A program made the translations under genes and the position numbers. Source: Sabulicella glaciei (GTDB lineage Bacteria > Pseudomonadota > Alphaproteobacteria > Acetobacterales > Acetobacteraceae). From it: 64,000 nt of DNA. Shown here in pieces: positions 51,085 to 59,199 of the stretch. The first letter of the stretch is position 1; the number at the start of each line of letters is the position of its first letter. The notes beneath the pieces are model-generated. The model was given only the letters and a program-made list of their open reading frames with translations, searched no databases and was not told the origin of the DNA. The DNA lies in NCBI RefSeq assembly GCF_026183895.1, contig NZ_JAPFQI010000003.1, forward strand, positions 62,001 through 126,000. Reading direction: 5' to 3'.

Positions 51085-52055
51085 CTGCGCAGGTGGCAGG
51101 CGGCCCAGTGTCCGGGCCGCTTTTCCTCCAGCGGCGGCACCACGGTGCGGCAGGTGGTGGCATTGGCGATGGGGCAGCGCGTGTGGAAGACGCAGCCCGA
51201 CGGCGGGTTGAGCGGGCTGGGCACGTCGCCCTTCAGCCGGATCCGCTGCCGCCGCACCTTGGGGTCCGGGATGGGCACGGCGGATAGCAGCGCCTCCGTA
51301 TAGGGGTGGATCGGCGAGGCATAAAGCTCGCGCGAGGAGGCGATCTCCACGATGCGGCCGAGATACATCACAGCCACGCGGTCGCTGATGTGCTCCACCA
51401 CCGACAGATCATGCGCGATGAACAGGAAGGTGAGGCCGAACTTCTCCTGCAGATCCTCCAGCAGATTCACAACCTGGGCCTGGATCGACACGTCGAGCGC
51501 GGAAACCGGCTCGTCGCAGATCACCAGCTTGGGCGAGACGGCCAGGGCGCGGGCGATGCCGATGCGCTGGCGTTGCCCCCCGGAGAATTCGTGCGGGAAG
51601 CGGCGCATCTGGTCGGCGTTGAGCCCGACCGTTTCCAGAAGCTCGACGACGCGGTCCTCGCGTTCGCGCGCGGTCTTCGCCAGGCCGTGGATGATCAGCG
51701 CCTCGGCGATGATATCGCGCACCGTCATGCGCGGGTTGAGCGAGGCGAAGGGGTCCTGGAAGATGATCTGCATGTCGCGCCGCAGCGCGGTCATCTGCGC
51801 GTGGTCGAGCGCCGTGACCTCCTGGCCGTCGAACCAGACTTGGCCAGAGGTGGGCTCGATCAGCCGGAGGATCAGCCGCCCGGTGGTGGACTTGCCGCAG
51901 CCGGACTCGCCGACCAGGCCCAGCGTCTCGCCGGGCGCGAGGTCGAAGGACACGCCGCTGACCGCATGCACCTCCCCCACCGTGCGTCGCAGGATGCCAC
52001 CCTTCACCGCGAAGCGCTTCACCAGATTGTCCACGCGCAGGAGGGGCTGGGTCAC
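51081..52055 (-). CDS. Dipeptide/oligopeptide ABC transporter ATPase (DppF-like), system 2
   Basis: A 324-residue ATPase with [36 protein letters not shown] and the C-terminal [14 protein letters not shown] at 52055 overlaps the upstream ATPase stop (GTGA). It is last of the operon starting with the binding protein at 56708, the same order as the first importer in this window. Confidence 0.92.
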   Translation of the reverse strand: MTQPLLRVDNLVKRFAVKGGILRRTVGEVHAVSGVSFDLAPGETLGLVGESGCGKSTTGRLILRLIEPTSGQVWFDGQEVTALDHAQMTALRRDMQIIFQDPFASLNPRMTVRDIIAEALIIHGLAKTAREREDRVVELLETVGLNADQMRRFPHEFSGGQRQRIGIARALAVSPKLVICDEPVSALDVSIQAQVVNLLEDLQEKFGLTFLFIAHDLSVVEHISDRVAVMYLGRIVEIASSRELYASPIHPYTEALLSAVPIPDPKVRRQRIRLKGDVPSPLNPPSGCVFHTRCPIANATTCRTVVPPLEEKRPGHWAACHLRS

Positions 52056-53041
52056 AGGAACTCCTCCGCACGGATGCAGCGGGCCGTGTGCCCTGGCTGG
52101 ATCTCGCGCAGGGCCGGTTCCCCGGCGGTGCATTCGGGGATGGCGTGGCGGCAGCGCGCGGCGAAGCGGCAGCCCGTGGGCGGGTTCAGGAGGCTCGGCA
52201 CCGTGCCGGGGATCGCCTCCAGCCGCCGGTGCTCCGTCGCCGCCAGGTCGAGGCGCGGGATGGAGCGGATCAGGCCCTGGGTGTAGGGGTGCAGCGGACG
52301 CTCGAACAGCGCCTCCACCGGCGCCTCCTCCACCACCACCCCGGCATACATCACGACCACGCGCTGCGCGGTTTCCGCCACCACCCCCATGGCGTGGGTA
52401 ATGAGCAGCACCGCCATCCCCAGCCTTTCCTTCATTTCGTTCAGCAGGTCGAGGATCTGCGCCTGGATGGTGACGTCGAGCGCGGTGGTCGGCTCGTCCG
52501 CGATCAGGAGCTTCGGGTTGCAGGACAAGGCCATGGCGATCATCACGCGCTGCCGCATCCCGCCCGAGAACTGGTGCGGGTAGTCATGGACGCGGCGCGA
52601 CGGGTTCGGGATCTGCACGAGGCCCAGCATCTCCGCCGCACGGTCCAGCGCCGCCTTGCGGGAGACGCCCTCGTGCTGGCGCACCGTCTCGGCGATCTGC
52701 TGGCCGACCGTGTAGACCGGGTTCAAGGAGGTCATCGGCTCCTGGAACACGAAGCCGATCTCCTTGGAGCGGATGGCGCGCATCTGCTCCGGGTCCATGG
52801 GGACGATGTCCCGTCCCTGCCAAAGGATGCGCCCTTCCGCGATGCGGCCCGGCGGCATGGCGATCAGCTTCAGCACCGTCATCGCCGTGACGGTCTTGCC
52901 GCAGCCGGACTCGCCCACCACCGAGACGGTCTCGCCGCGATCCACGCCGATGCTCACCCCGTCCACGGCGCGGACCGTGCCGTCATCGGTCTGAAAATGG
53001 ACCTTGAGCCCCTCGATCTCCAGCAGGCGCGGCAACGTCAC
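52052..53041 (-). CDS. Dipeptide/oligopeptide ABC transporter ATPase (DppD-like), system 2
   Basis: A 329-residue ATPase with [36 protein letters not shown] and [11 protein letters not shown]. The GTG at 53041 overlaps the permease stop (GTGA). An open frame extends upstream, but the DppD N-terminal pattern [11 protein letters not shown] begins here. Confidence 0.92.
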   Translation of the reverse strand: MTLPRLLEIEGLKVHFQTDDGTVRAVDGVSIGVDRGETVSVVGESGCGKTVTAMTVLKLIAMPPGRIAEGRILWQGRDIVPMDPEQMRAIRSKEIGFVFQEPMTSLNPVYTVGQQIAETVRQHEGVSRKAALDRAAEMLGLVQIPNPSRRVHDYPHQFSGGMRQRVMIAMALSCNPKLLIADEPTTALDVTIQAQILDLLNEMKERLGMAVLLITHAMGVVAETAQRVVVMYAGVVVEEAPVEALFERPLHPYTQGLIRSIPRLDLAATEHRRLEAIPGTVPSLLNPPTGCRFAARCRHAIPECTAGEPALREIQPGHTARCIRAEEFL

Positions 53042-53967
53042 TTCACACGCCTCGGGTCGAGCGCGTCGCGCAGCCCGTCGCCGACGAAGTTGATGGACAG
53101 CACGGTGAGGAAGATAGCGAGACCCGGGAAGATCGCCCAATGTGGCGCGAAGTCGAGATTGTCCTTCGCGTCGAACAGGATGCGTCCCCAGGTCGGGATG
53201 TCGGGCGGGAAGCCGAGGCCGAGGAAGGACAGGGTGGACTCCGCAATGATCGCGGCCGCAACGTCGATCGTCGCCGCCACGATCACCGGCCCGAGCGCGT
53301 TGGGCAGGATGTGCCGGAGCACGAGGCGCGGGCGCGAGGCTCCCAGCGCGCGCGCCGCTTCCACGAATTCCTTTTCCCGCAGCGAGAAGAATTGCGCGCG
53401 CACGAGGCGCGCCACCGGCATCCATCGGAACCCGCCGATCACCGTGACGATCAGGATGAACACCCCCATCTCCGGCCCCACGATTCCCGTCAGCGCGTCG
53501 CGGAACAGGTAGATGATGAGCAGCAGCAGCGGCAGTTCGGGCAGGGAAAGGAACAGGTCAGTCAGCCACATCAGCGCGGCATCGAGCCGACCGCCCGCCA
53601 TGCCCGCCACCGCGCCGACAAAGGTGCCGACGACAACCGCCACCGCCATCGCCGCGAAGCCGACGGCGAGCGAGATGCGCCCGCCATAAAGCACCCGCGC
53701 CAGGATGTCCTGGCCCAGATCGTCCGTGCCCAGCGGATGCTCCCAGGACGGCCCCTGGAGCCGCGCCGTGAAATCGATCTCGTCGATCGGCACGGCCCAG
53801 ATGAGCGGACCGATCAGTACGGCGAGGATGAGCAGTGCCAGGATCACCGCGCTGACTACGGCGAGCCGGTGCTTGCGGAAGCGGCGCCACGCCTCCTGCC
53901 ATGGCGTCACCCGCTTGCGCGGCGCGGCGGGGCTAGCGGTAGCTGATGCGGGGATCGAGCCAGCCAT
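53038..53967 (-). CDS. Dipeptide/oligopeptide ABC transporter permease (DppC-like), system 2
   Basis: A 309-residue permease with the DppC motif HPLGTDDLGQDILARVLYGG, the EAA loop EFVEAARALGASRPRLVLRH, and the closing SINFVGDGLRDALDPR. The start is uncertain. ATG at 53967 overlaps the DppB-like gene by 35 bases and has no ribosome site. GTG at 53910 would begin at TPWQEAWRRF just after the dppB stop. The membrane domain is unaffected either way. Confidence 0.88.
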   Translation of the reverse strand: MAGSIPASATASPAAPRKRVTPWQEAWRRFRKHRLAVVSAVILALLILAVLIGPLIWAVPIDEIDFTARLQGPSWEHPLGTDDLGQDILARVLYGGRISLAVGFAAMAVAVVVGTFVGAVAGMAGGRLDAALMWLTDLFLSLPELPLLLLIIYLFRDALTGIVGPEMGVFILIVTVIGGFRWMPVARLVRAQFFSLREKEFVEAARALGASRPRLVLRHILPNALGPVIVAATIDVAAAIIAESTLSFLGLGFPPDIPTWGRILFDAKDNLDFAPHWAIFPGLAIFLTVLSINFVGDGLRDALDPRRVK

Positions 53968-54892
53968 AGAGAATGTCCGCGAGGAGGTTGAAGAAGATGA
54001 CAAGGCCGGCGAAGACGAAGGTGACGGCCATGATCACCGGCGTGTCGTTGGCCAGGATGGCGCTGATCAGCAGCGAGCCGACGCCGGGCACGCGGAAGAT
54101 CTGCTCCGTCACGATGGCGCCGCCGAAGACGATGGGCATCTGCAGTGCCACCAGCGTCACCACCGGGATGAGCGCGTTGCGGACCACGTGGCGCAGGGTG
54201 ACGCGGCTTTCGGGCAGGCCCTTGGCGCGCGCGGTCGTGACGTGGTCCAGCCGGATCACGTCCAGCACGGCGGAGCGGACGAAGCGTGTCCAGGCCGCAC
54301 CCTGGAAGAGGCCCAGCACCATCACCGGCATGATGGATTGGCGAAGCTGCTCCCACCACCATCGCCAGCCGGTTTCGGACAGCTCCGTCCGGTACACGAA
54401 GGGCAGCCAGTCCAGGTAGATGGAGAAGAGGAGGATGAAGAGCAGCCCGGTGAAAAAGGTGGGCAGCGAGAAGCCGACGAAGGCCAGGGTGTTGGCGATC
54501 TGGTCGAAGACTGAATAGGGCCGCGTGGCCGCATAGACGCCCACCGGCAAGGCGATGGCGAGCGCGACGACCTGCGAGGCGCCGATCACCACCAGCGTGA
54601 CGGGCAGGCGCTGAAGGATCAGCTGGTCAACATTGATGCGCGACACGAAGGAATAGCCCCATTCGCCGCGCAACATGGCGAAGAGCCAGCTGAAGTAGCG
54701 CTGCCAGATGGGGTCATCGATCCCGAGGCTGGCGCGCAGATTGGCGCGCACCTCGGGCGGGATCGCCGGGTTGGTCGCCAACTCCTCGAACGGGTCGCCC
54801 GGCGCAAGGGCGAGCACGGTGAACAGGACCACGCTGATCCCGAGCAGGCTCGGGATCGCGATCAGCAGGCGCCGGATGAGATACTGGGTCAC
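53933..54892 (-). CDS. Dipeptide/oligopeptide ABC transporter permease (DppB-like), system 2
   Basis: A 319-residue permease with the DppB N-terminus TQYLIRRLLIAIPSLLGISVV, FSLPTFFTGLLFILLFSIYL, and the EAA loop DHVTTARAKGLPESRVTLRH. GTG at 54892 lies 19 bases after the binding-protein stop. It pairs with the following DppC-like permease. Confidence 0.92.
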   Translation of the reverse strand: MTQYLIRRLLIAIPSLLGISVVLFTVLALAPGDPFEELATNPAIPPEVRANLRASLGIDDPIWQRYFSWLFAMLRGEWGYSFVSRINVDQLILQRLPVTLVVIGASQVVALAIALPVGVYAATRPYSVFDQIANTLAFVGFSLPTFFTGLLFILLFSIYLDWLPFVYRTELSETGWRWWWEQLRQSIMPVMVLGLFQGAAWTRFVRSAVLDVIRLDHVTTARAKGLPESRVTLRHVVRNALIPVVTLVALQMPIVFGGAIVTEQIFRVPGVGSLLISAILANDTPVIMAVTFVFAGLVIFFNLLADILYGWLDPRISYR

Positions 54893-54911
54893 GCGCGACG
54901 AAACGCCTTCA

Positions 54912-56708
54912 TCAGGTCTCGCGGTACCAGTCGCCGAGCAGCCACGTTGTGTTGTCCCAGGCGCTGAGCACGTGGCGCAGGTTGTTCAGGCTCGCGCTGG
55001 TCAAGGGACGGCTGATCAGCGGGATGACGTGGTTGCTGCCGACGATCAGGTCGTTCATGCGGATGAACAGCGCCGCGCGCTTCACCGGGTCCAGCTCCGC
55101 CTCAGACTGGCGGAAGGCAGCGTCGTACTCATCGTTGCGCCAGCGGACGATGTTGCGGCCCTGCCAGGAATTCTCCCGCGTCGCCACCTCCCAGGAGGTG
55201 TACTGATTCATGAAGAGCTGCGGGTCCGCCTGCGGCATCGTCGTCGTGTACATCTGCATGTCGGCGTAGAACTTCGTGTAGGTGTCCGGATTGGCCACGT
55301 CCGAAGAGAAGAAGACCGACCCCGTCACCGATTTCAGCTCCAGGTCGATGCCGGCGCGCTGCGCCGCCTGCTTGATGATGGCCTGGGTGCGCTGGCGCGG
55401 CGCGTTGACCGAGGTCTGGAACACGAAGCGCAGCCGCACGCCGTTCTTGGCACGGATGCCGTCGCGCGCCCTCGCCCAGCCAGCCTGGTCGAGGATCTCG
55501 TTGGCCTTCTGGATGCTGAACTCCGACCGCGTGTTGGGCGAGCGGAACCGGGGCGGGTTGTTCAGGAAGTTGGAGGTCGCCGGTCCGCCACGGCCATAGA
55601 TAAATTGCTGGATGGAGTTCTTGTCCACCAGCATCGCCATGGCCTGCCGGACCGCGGGGTCGGAGAAGGCAGGGTGCGTCGTCTTGATGGAGGAACGCTC
55701 TCCGTCCACCTCCTCGTGCGGGTTGGTGACGTTGAGTTGGATGAACTCGATGTTGCCGCCTTCGACGATGTTCACGCGGCCCCGGTTGGCGGCTTCGAGC
55801 CGCTTCAGGATCTCGTCCTCCACCTGGAGGTTCCAGGCATAGTCGAAATCGCCGGTCTGCAGCACAGCCCGCGCCGCCGACACGGCGTCGCCGCCGCCCT
55901 TGATCTCGAAACTGTCGAAATACGGGCGGTTGTCCCGGTGGTAGTTGGGGTTCAGCTCGCCGCGCAGCGTGTCGCCCGGGGCGAAGCTGACGAAACGGTA
56001 GGGCCCCGTGCCCACGGGGCGCAGGTTGGTGGGCGCGTCGCGGGAATTGGCGCCGGCATAGTCGCGGAACAGGTGGCGGGGAATGATCGTCCCGCGCGAG
56101 GCGACGAAGGCATCCGCCCAGAAGGGCGTGGGCTTCTCGAACTCCACCCGCACCGTGTGGTCATCCAGCTTCACGACGTTGATGTCGCGATAGGAGCCGG
56201 AGCTGACGGTCGCGACGGCCGGGTTGCGGTTGTACTCCCAGTTGAACACCACGTCGTCGGCGCTGAAATCCTGCCCGTCGTGCCACTTCACGCCGCGCTT
56301 GAGCTTCCAGGTGACGGAGCGCCCGTCCTCGGCGAGGCCGCCATTCTCCACCGAGGGAATCTCAGCCGCGAGGATGGGGTGCAGCGTGCCATCTGAGGCC
56401 CATCCGGCCAGCGGCTCATAGAAGGTGCGGCTGGCATCCTGGTTGGTCGTGCCGACGGCGAAATGCGGGTTCAGCAGCGTGGAAGCCTGCCAGTACAGCA
56501 GTTTCAGCTGGCCGCCGCCGCCGCGCCGCGCCGGCCGGTACTCCGGTACGCCCTGCGCCGCGGCCGGGGCCGCGCCAGCGATCGCCAGGAGTTGCGTCGC
56601 CATCGGCGCCGTGAGGCCGAAGGCGGCAAGGCGCCGCACGAAGCCACGCCGCGACAGGCTGCCGCGCTTCACGCGGCCGATCATCTGCCGGAGGTCGTCT
56701 TCCGTCAT
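54912..56708 (-). CDS. Substrate-binding protein (SBP family 5) with Tat signal, system 2
   Basis: A 598-residue periplasmic binding protein. Unlike system 1, it has a twin-arginine signal: Arg20-Arg21 in SRRGFVRRLAAFGL, a hydrophobic stretch, and probable cleavage after APAAAQG near residue 50. RGVKWHDGQDFSADDVVFNWEYN and VGTGPYRFVSFAPGD are SBP family 5 blocks. ATG at 56708 fits GGGAG 7 bases upstream. A TTG six bases earlier is too close to that site. The neighbouring M20 hydrolase suggests uptake of peptides or N-acyl amino acids. Confidence 0.92.
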   Translation of the reverse strand: MTEDDLRQMIGRVKRGSLSRRGFVRRLAAFGLTAPMATQLLAIAGAAPAAAQGVPEYRPARRGGGGQLKLLYWQASTLLNPHFAVGTTNQDASRTFYEPLAGWASDGTLHPILAAEIPSVENGGLAEDGRSVTWKLKRGVKWHDGQDFSADDVVFNWEYNRNPAVATVSSGSYRDINVVKLDDHTVRVEFEKPTPFWADAFVASRGTIIPRHLFRDYAGANSRDAPTNLRPVGTGPYRFVSFAPGDTLRGELNPNYHRDNRPYFDSFEIKGGGDAVSAARAVLQTGDFDYAWNLQVEDEILKRLEAANRGRVNIVEGGNIEFIQLNVTNPHEEVDGERSSIKTTHPAFSDPAVRQAMAMLVDKNSIQQFIYGRGGPATSNFLNNPPRFRSPNTRSEFSIQKANEILDQAGWARARDGIRAKNGVRLRFVFQTSVNAPRQRTQAIIKQAAQRAGIDLELKSVTGSVFFSSDVANPDTYTKFYADMQMYTTTMPQADPQLFMNQYTSWEVATRENSWQGRNIVRWRNDEYDAAFRQSEAELDPVKRAALFIRMNDLIVGSNHVIPLISRPLTSASLNNLRHVLSAWDNTTWLLGDWYRET

Positions 56709-56720
56709 CCCCAATCTCCC

Positions 56721-56745
56721 GTAGCCTCGTTGTCACGAAGGCTAC
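56721..56745 (-). promoter_or_regulatory. Stable hairpin next to the system 2 binding-protein ribosome site
   Basis: On the minus strand GTAGCCTTCGT pairs with ACGAGGCTAC (10 base pairs with one bulge, 4-base loop). The stem ends immediately before the GGGAG of the ribosome-binding site. It could modulate translation, or it could protect the 5' end of the transporter mRNA after processing from the upstream M20 message. Confidence 0.45.
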
Positions 56746-56784
56746 ATGAAGCCGCCGTCATACCGCACGAATTTTTTCAGGCTC

Positions 56785-57975
56785 CTACGCTCCGCCAAGC
56801 TCCTGCTGCACCACGCTCGCCCACCAGGCGACGCCGAGCGGGATGATCTCGTCGTTGAAGTCGAAATGCGGCGTGTGAAGGTTGGGCGAGGTGCCGTCCG
56901 GCCCGCTGCCGCCGCCGATGAACATGAAGGCGCCGGGCCGCGCTTCCAGCATCAGCGCGAAATCCTCCGCGCCCGTCACCGGGGCGTGGGTGCCCACCCC
57001 TTCCGCACCCACCAGCGCCCTTGCCGCGGCGCGCGCGACGTCGGTCTGCTCCTCGTGGTTCACCGTGGCGGGGACGCCGCGGATGTAGCGCGCGTCGGCC
57101 GTGCAGCCATGCGCGGTGGCAAGGCCGTTCGCAAGTTCGCCGATCCGCCGCTCCAGCAGGTCGCGCACCCCGGGCGTGTAGGACCGCGCCGTGCCTGTGA
57201 CGACAAGTTCCGCGGGCATGACGTTGGGCGAGATGGGCGAGCCGCCCTGGATCGAACCGACGCTCAACACCGCCGCCTCCACCGCCGGAACATTGCGGCC
57301 GATGATCGTCTGCAGCGCCAGCACGAAATGCGCCTGCACCACCGTGACATCGGTCGCGAGATGCGGCGTCGAGCCGCCATGCCCGCCGGTGCCACGGAAG
57401 GTGACCTCGAAACGGTCCGCCGCCGCGAGGGCCGGGCCCGACCGGATGGCGAAGCGCCCCGCCGGCATGGTGGGCTTGTTGTGCAGCCCATAGACCGCGT
57501 CGCAGGGGAAGCGCTCGAACAACCCATCCGCCAGCATCGCGCGTGCGCCTCCGCGCCCTTCCTCGGCGGGCTGGAAGATCAGGTGCACCGTCCCCGCGAA
57601 GTCCCGGTTCTCTGCCAGCCAACGTGCTGCGCCGAGCAGCATGGTGGTGTGCCCGTCATGGCCGCAGGCATGCATCACACCGGTGTTCTGCGAGGCATGG
57701 GGCAGCCCCGTCTGCTCCGTGATCTGCAGCGCGTCCATGTCCGCCCGCAGCCCGATCACGCGCTGCCCCGGCCGCGTGCCCCGGATGGTGCCGACCACCC
57801 CCAGCTTGCCGACGCCTTCCGTCACCTCGATGCCGAGGGCCCGCAGCTCGCGCGCCACCAGTTCGGCGGTCCGCTGCTCCTCCATGCCCAGCTCGGGATG
57901 GGCGTGGATGTCGCGGCGGATGGCCGTCAGCTCCGACTGCCAACGCTTCGCGCCCTCGATCGCGGGGTGGTTCAC
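56785..57975 (-). CDS. M20-family amidohydrolase/peptidase
   Basis: A 396-residue metal hydrolase of the hippurate hydrolase/AbgB/IAA-amino-acid hydrolase group. RRDIHAHPELGMEE, GLRADMDAL, MHACGHDGHTTML (metal His-Asp region) and FQPAEEGRGGA (catalytic Glu) are present, with the dimerisation-domain entry RGTGGHGGSTPH. The GTG at 57975 has GAGGAG 7 bases upstream. An in-frame ATG at 58050 lies inside rpfF and is not used. It is 76 bases before the transporter gene on the same strand, so it may hydrolyse the imported N-acyl amino acid or peptide. Confidence 0.92.
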   Translation of the reverse strand: MNHPAIEGAKRWQSELTAIRRDIHAHPELGMEEQRTAELVARELRALGIEVTEGVGKLGVVGTIRGTRPGQRVIGLRADMDALQITEQTGLPHASQNTGVMHACGHDGHTTMLLGAARWLAENRDFAGTVHLIFQPAEEGRGGARAMLADGLFERFPCDAVYGLHNKPTMPAGRFAIRSGPALAAADRFEVTFRGTGGHGGSTPHLATDVTVVQAHFVLALQTIIGRNVPAVEAAVLSVGSIQGGSPISPNVMPAELVVTGTARSYTPGVRDLLERRIGELANGLATAHGCTADARYIRGVPATVNHEEQTDVARAAARALVGAEGVGTHAPVTGAEDFALMLEARPGAFMFIGGGSGPDGTSPNLHTPHFDFNDEIIPLGVAWWASVVQQELGGA

Positions 57976-58011
57976 GGGTCGTCTCCTCTTGTCGCGCGGG
58001 AAGCATGGCCC

Positions 58012-58031
58012 CTCGCGCGCATCAGCGCGAG
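58012..58031. repeat. Inverted repeat between rpfF and the M20 gene
   Basis: CTCGCGC and GCGCGAG (7-base perfect arms) flank a 6-base loop just after the rpfF stop codon. No T-run follows on either strand, so it is at most a factor-assisted terminator or an mRNA-stabilising hairpin. Confidence 0.35.
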
Positions 58032-58036
58032 TGGCA

Positions 58037-58987
58037 TCAGGCGATGGCATGGACGGGGGCGGGGGCGGGCTGGCTGACGGCGTTGAGGCGCTTCTCCTGG
58101 GCCTGGGTCAGGCGGACCATCTTGCGCAGGTCCATCTCGGTGACGCCCATCGCCGTCTCGGCCCAGATGTCGACCACGTCCTTCAGCTCTTCCAGCGTCA
58201 CCGGGTTCACGCGGCGGCGCACCCGCATCATGGCCTGCTGCGCGTTGTGCTTGCGGCTGTGCTGGTCGATGTAGCGGCGCACCGCCGCCTCGCCCTCGCC
58301 ATCCTCCGCGAGCACGTCCACCACGCCCATCGCGTGCAGCTCTTCGGCCGTGTAGAGCTTGCCGGACATGATCATCTTCTCCGCCTCGACCGGGCCGATG
58401 CGGCGCGACAGGAAGGAATAGGCGCCCATGCCGGGGAAGAGGTTGAACAGGATCTCGGGCAGGCCGAACTTGGCGCTGCGCTCGGCGATGATCACGTCGA
58501 AGGCCAGCGCGCACTCGAAGCCGCCACCCAGCGCGTCGCCCTGCACCATGGCGATGGTGACGACGGGGGAGCGGAATGCCTCGGCATTGCCGTGGATCGC
58601 CTCGACGCAGAGATGGCCGTAGCGGCGCAGCGAGGCGAGGTCGCGGCCACGAATCCGGTCCGCGAAATGGCCGAGGTCGCCGCCCAGGTTGAAGATGCCC
58701 GGCAGGCTGCTGCCCATGACATAGTAGCGAAGCGAGGAAGCAAGCCCGGCCTCGCGCTCCGCACGCAGCGTGTCACGCAGCATGGCCTGCTGCGCGAGGA
58801 TATCGCGGAGCAACTCACGAGTGAAGGACGGCTTCGGGCCGGGGTTCATGTAGGCCCAGAAGCTCGCCGTGTCGGCTTCCAGTCGGGTCTCGAGCGTCTC
58901 GAAACGCAGCGAGGAAAGGGAAACGGGGGCCGGGGTGGAACCCTGAGCGACTTCGAGGAGGGCGGGGGTCGAGGAAACAAAGGTCAT
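58037..58987 (-). CDS. rpfF: RpfF-like diffusible signal factor (DSF) synthase, crotonase fold
   Basis: A 316-residue crotonase-fold enzyme. RpfF makes cis-2-unsaturated fatty acid signals by dehydrating 3-hydroxyacyl-ACP and releasing the free acid. The region NLGGDLGHFADRIRGRD, then VQGDALGGGFE (Glu158), KFGLPE (Glu178) and LFNLFPGMGAYSFLSRRI, matches the RpfF pattern closely. The two glutamates keep the 20-residue spacing of the Xanthomonas catalytic pair. Ordinary enoyl-CoA hydratases lack the LFPGMGAYSF block and the long N-terminal helix region. GGAG lies 6 bases before the ATG at 58987. It follows an RpfC-like kinase gene on the same strand. Confidence 0.88.
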   Translation of the reverse strand: MTFVSSTPALLEVAQGSTPAPVSLSSLRFETLETRLEADTASFWAYMNPGPKPSFTRELLRDILAQQAMLRDTLRAEREAGLASSLRYYVMGSSLPGIFNLGGDLGHFADRIRGRDLASLRRYGHLCVEAIHGNAEAFRSPVVTIAMVQGDALGGGFECALAFDVIIAERSAKFGLPEILFNLFPGMGAYSFLSRRIGPVEAEKMIMSGKLYTAEELHAMGVVDVLAEDGEGEAAVRRYIDQHSRKHNAQQAMMRVRRRVNPVTLEELKDVVDIWAETAMGVTEMDLRKMVRLTQAQEKRLNAVSQPAPAPVHAIA

Positions 58988-59199
58988 GACGTGCTCCGTG
59001 TCGAGAAGGCGTCGGACCAGGGGCGGCCCGATCAGCCTTGCCGTTAATAGAACACGAAAAGCGTTCCTCGCATGGGCAACTTTGCGCAAGTGTCTGCGCA
59101 CGGAGGACTTGCCGCCGCTTTGCCTTATTTTCTATGAGTTGCACGATTTCTGGAAAGGTTGCAGCGAACGGAAAGAGAATCTTTTTGCGCTGCAGAACC
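58988..59199 (-). promoter_or_regulatory. AT-rich, structured gap between rpfC and rpfF
   Basis: This 212-base gap is one of the largest non-coding stretches and is visibly richer in A and T than its surroundings. Just after the rpfC stop, arms 59161-59166 and 59188-59193 (GCAGCG/CGCTGC) enclose a second repeat, 59172-59176 with 59180-59184. A perfect 8-base palindrome TTGCGCAA lies at 59082-59089, and TATTAA on the minus strand near 59045 is a possible -10. The gap probably holds a separate rpfF promoter and its control site. No small ORF is convincing. Confidence 0.45.

Noticed and set aside
58037-58987. Ordinary enoyl-CoA hydratase annotation
   Set aside because: The LFPGMGAYSF block, the 20-residue spacing of Glu158/Glu178 in GGGFE and GLPE, and the adjacent RpfC-like kinase favour a DSF synthase.
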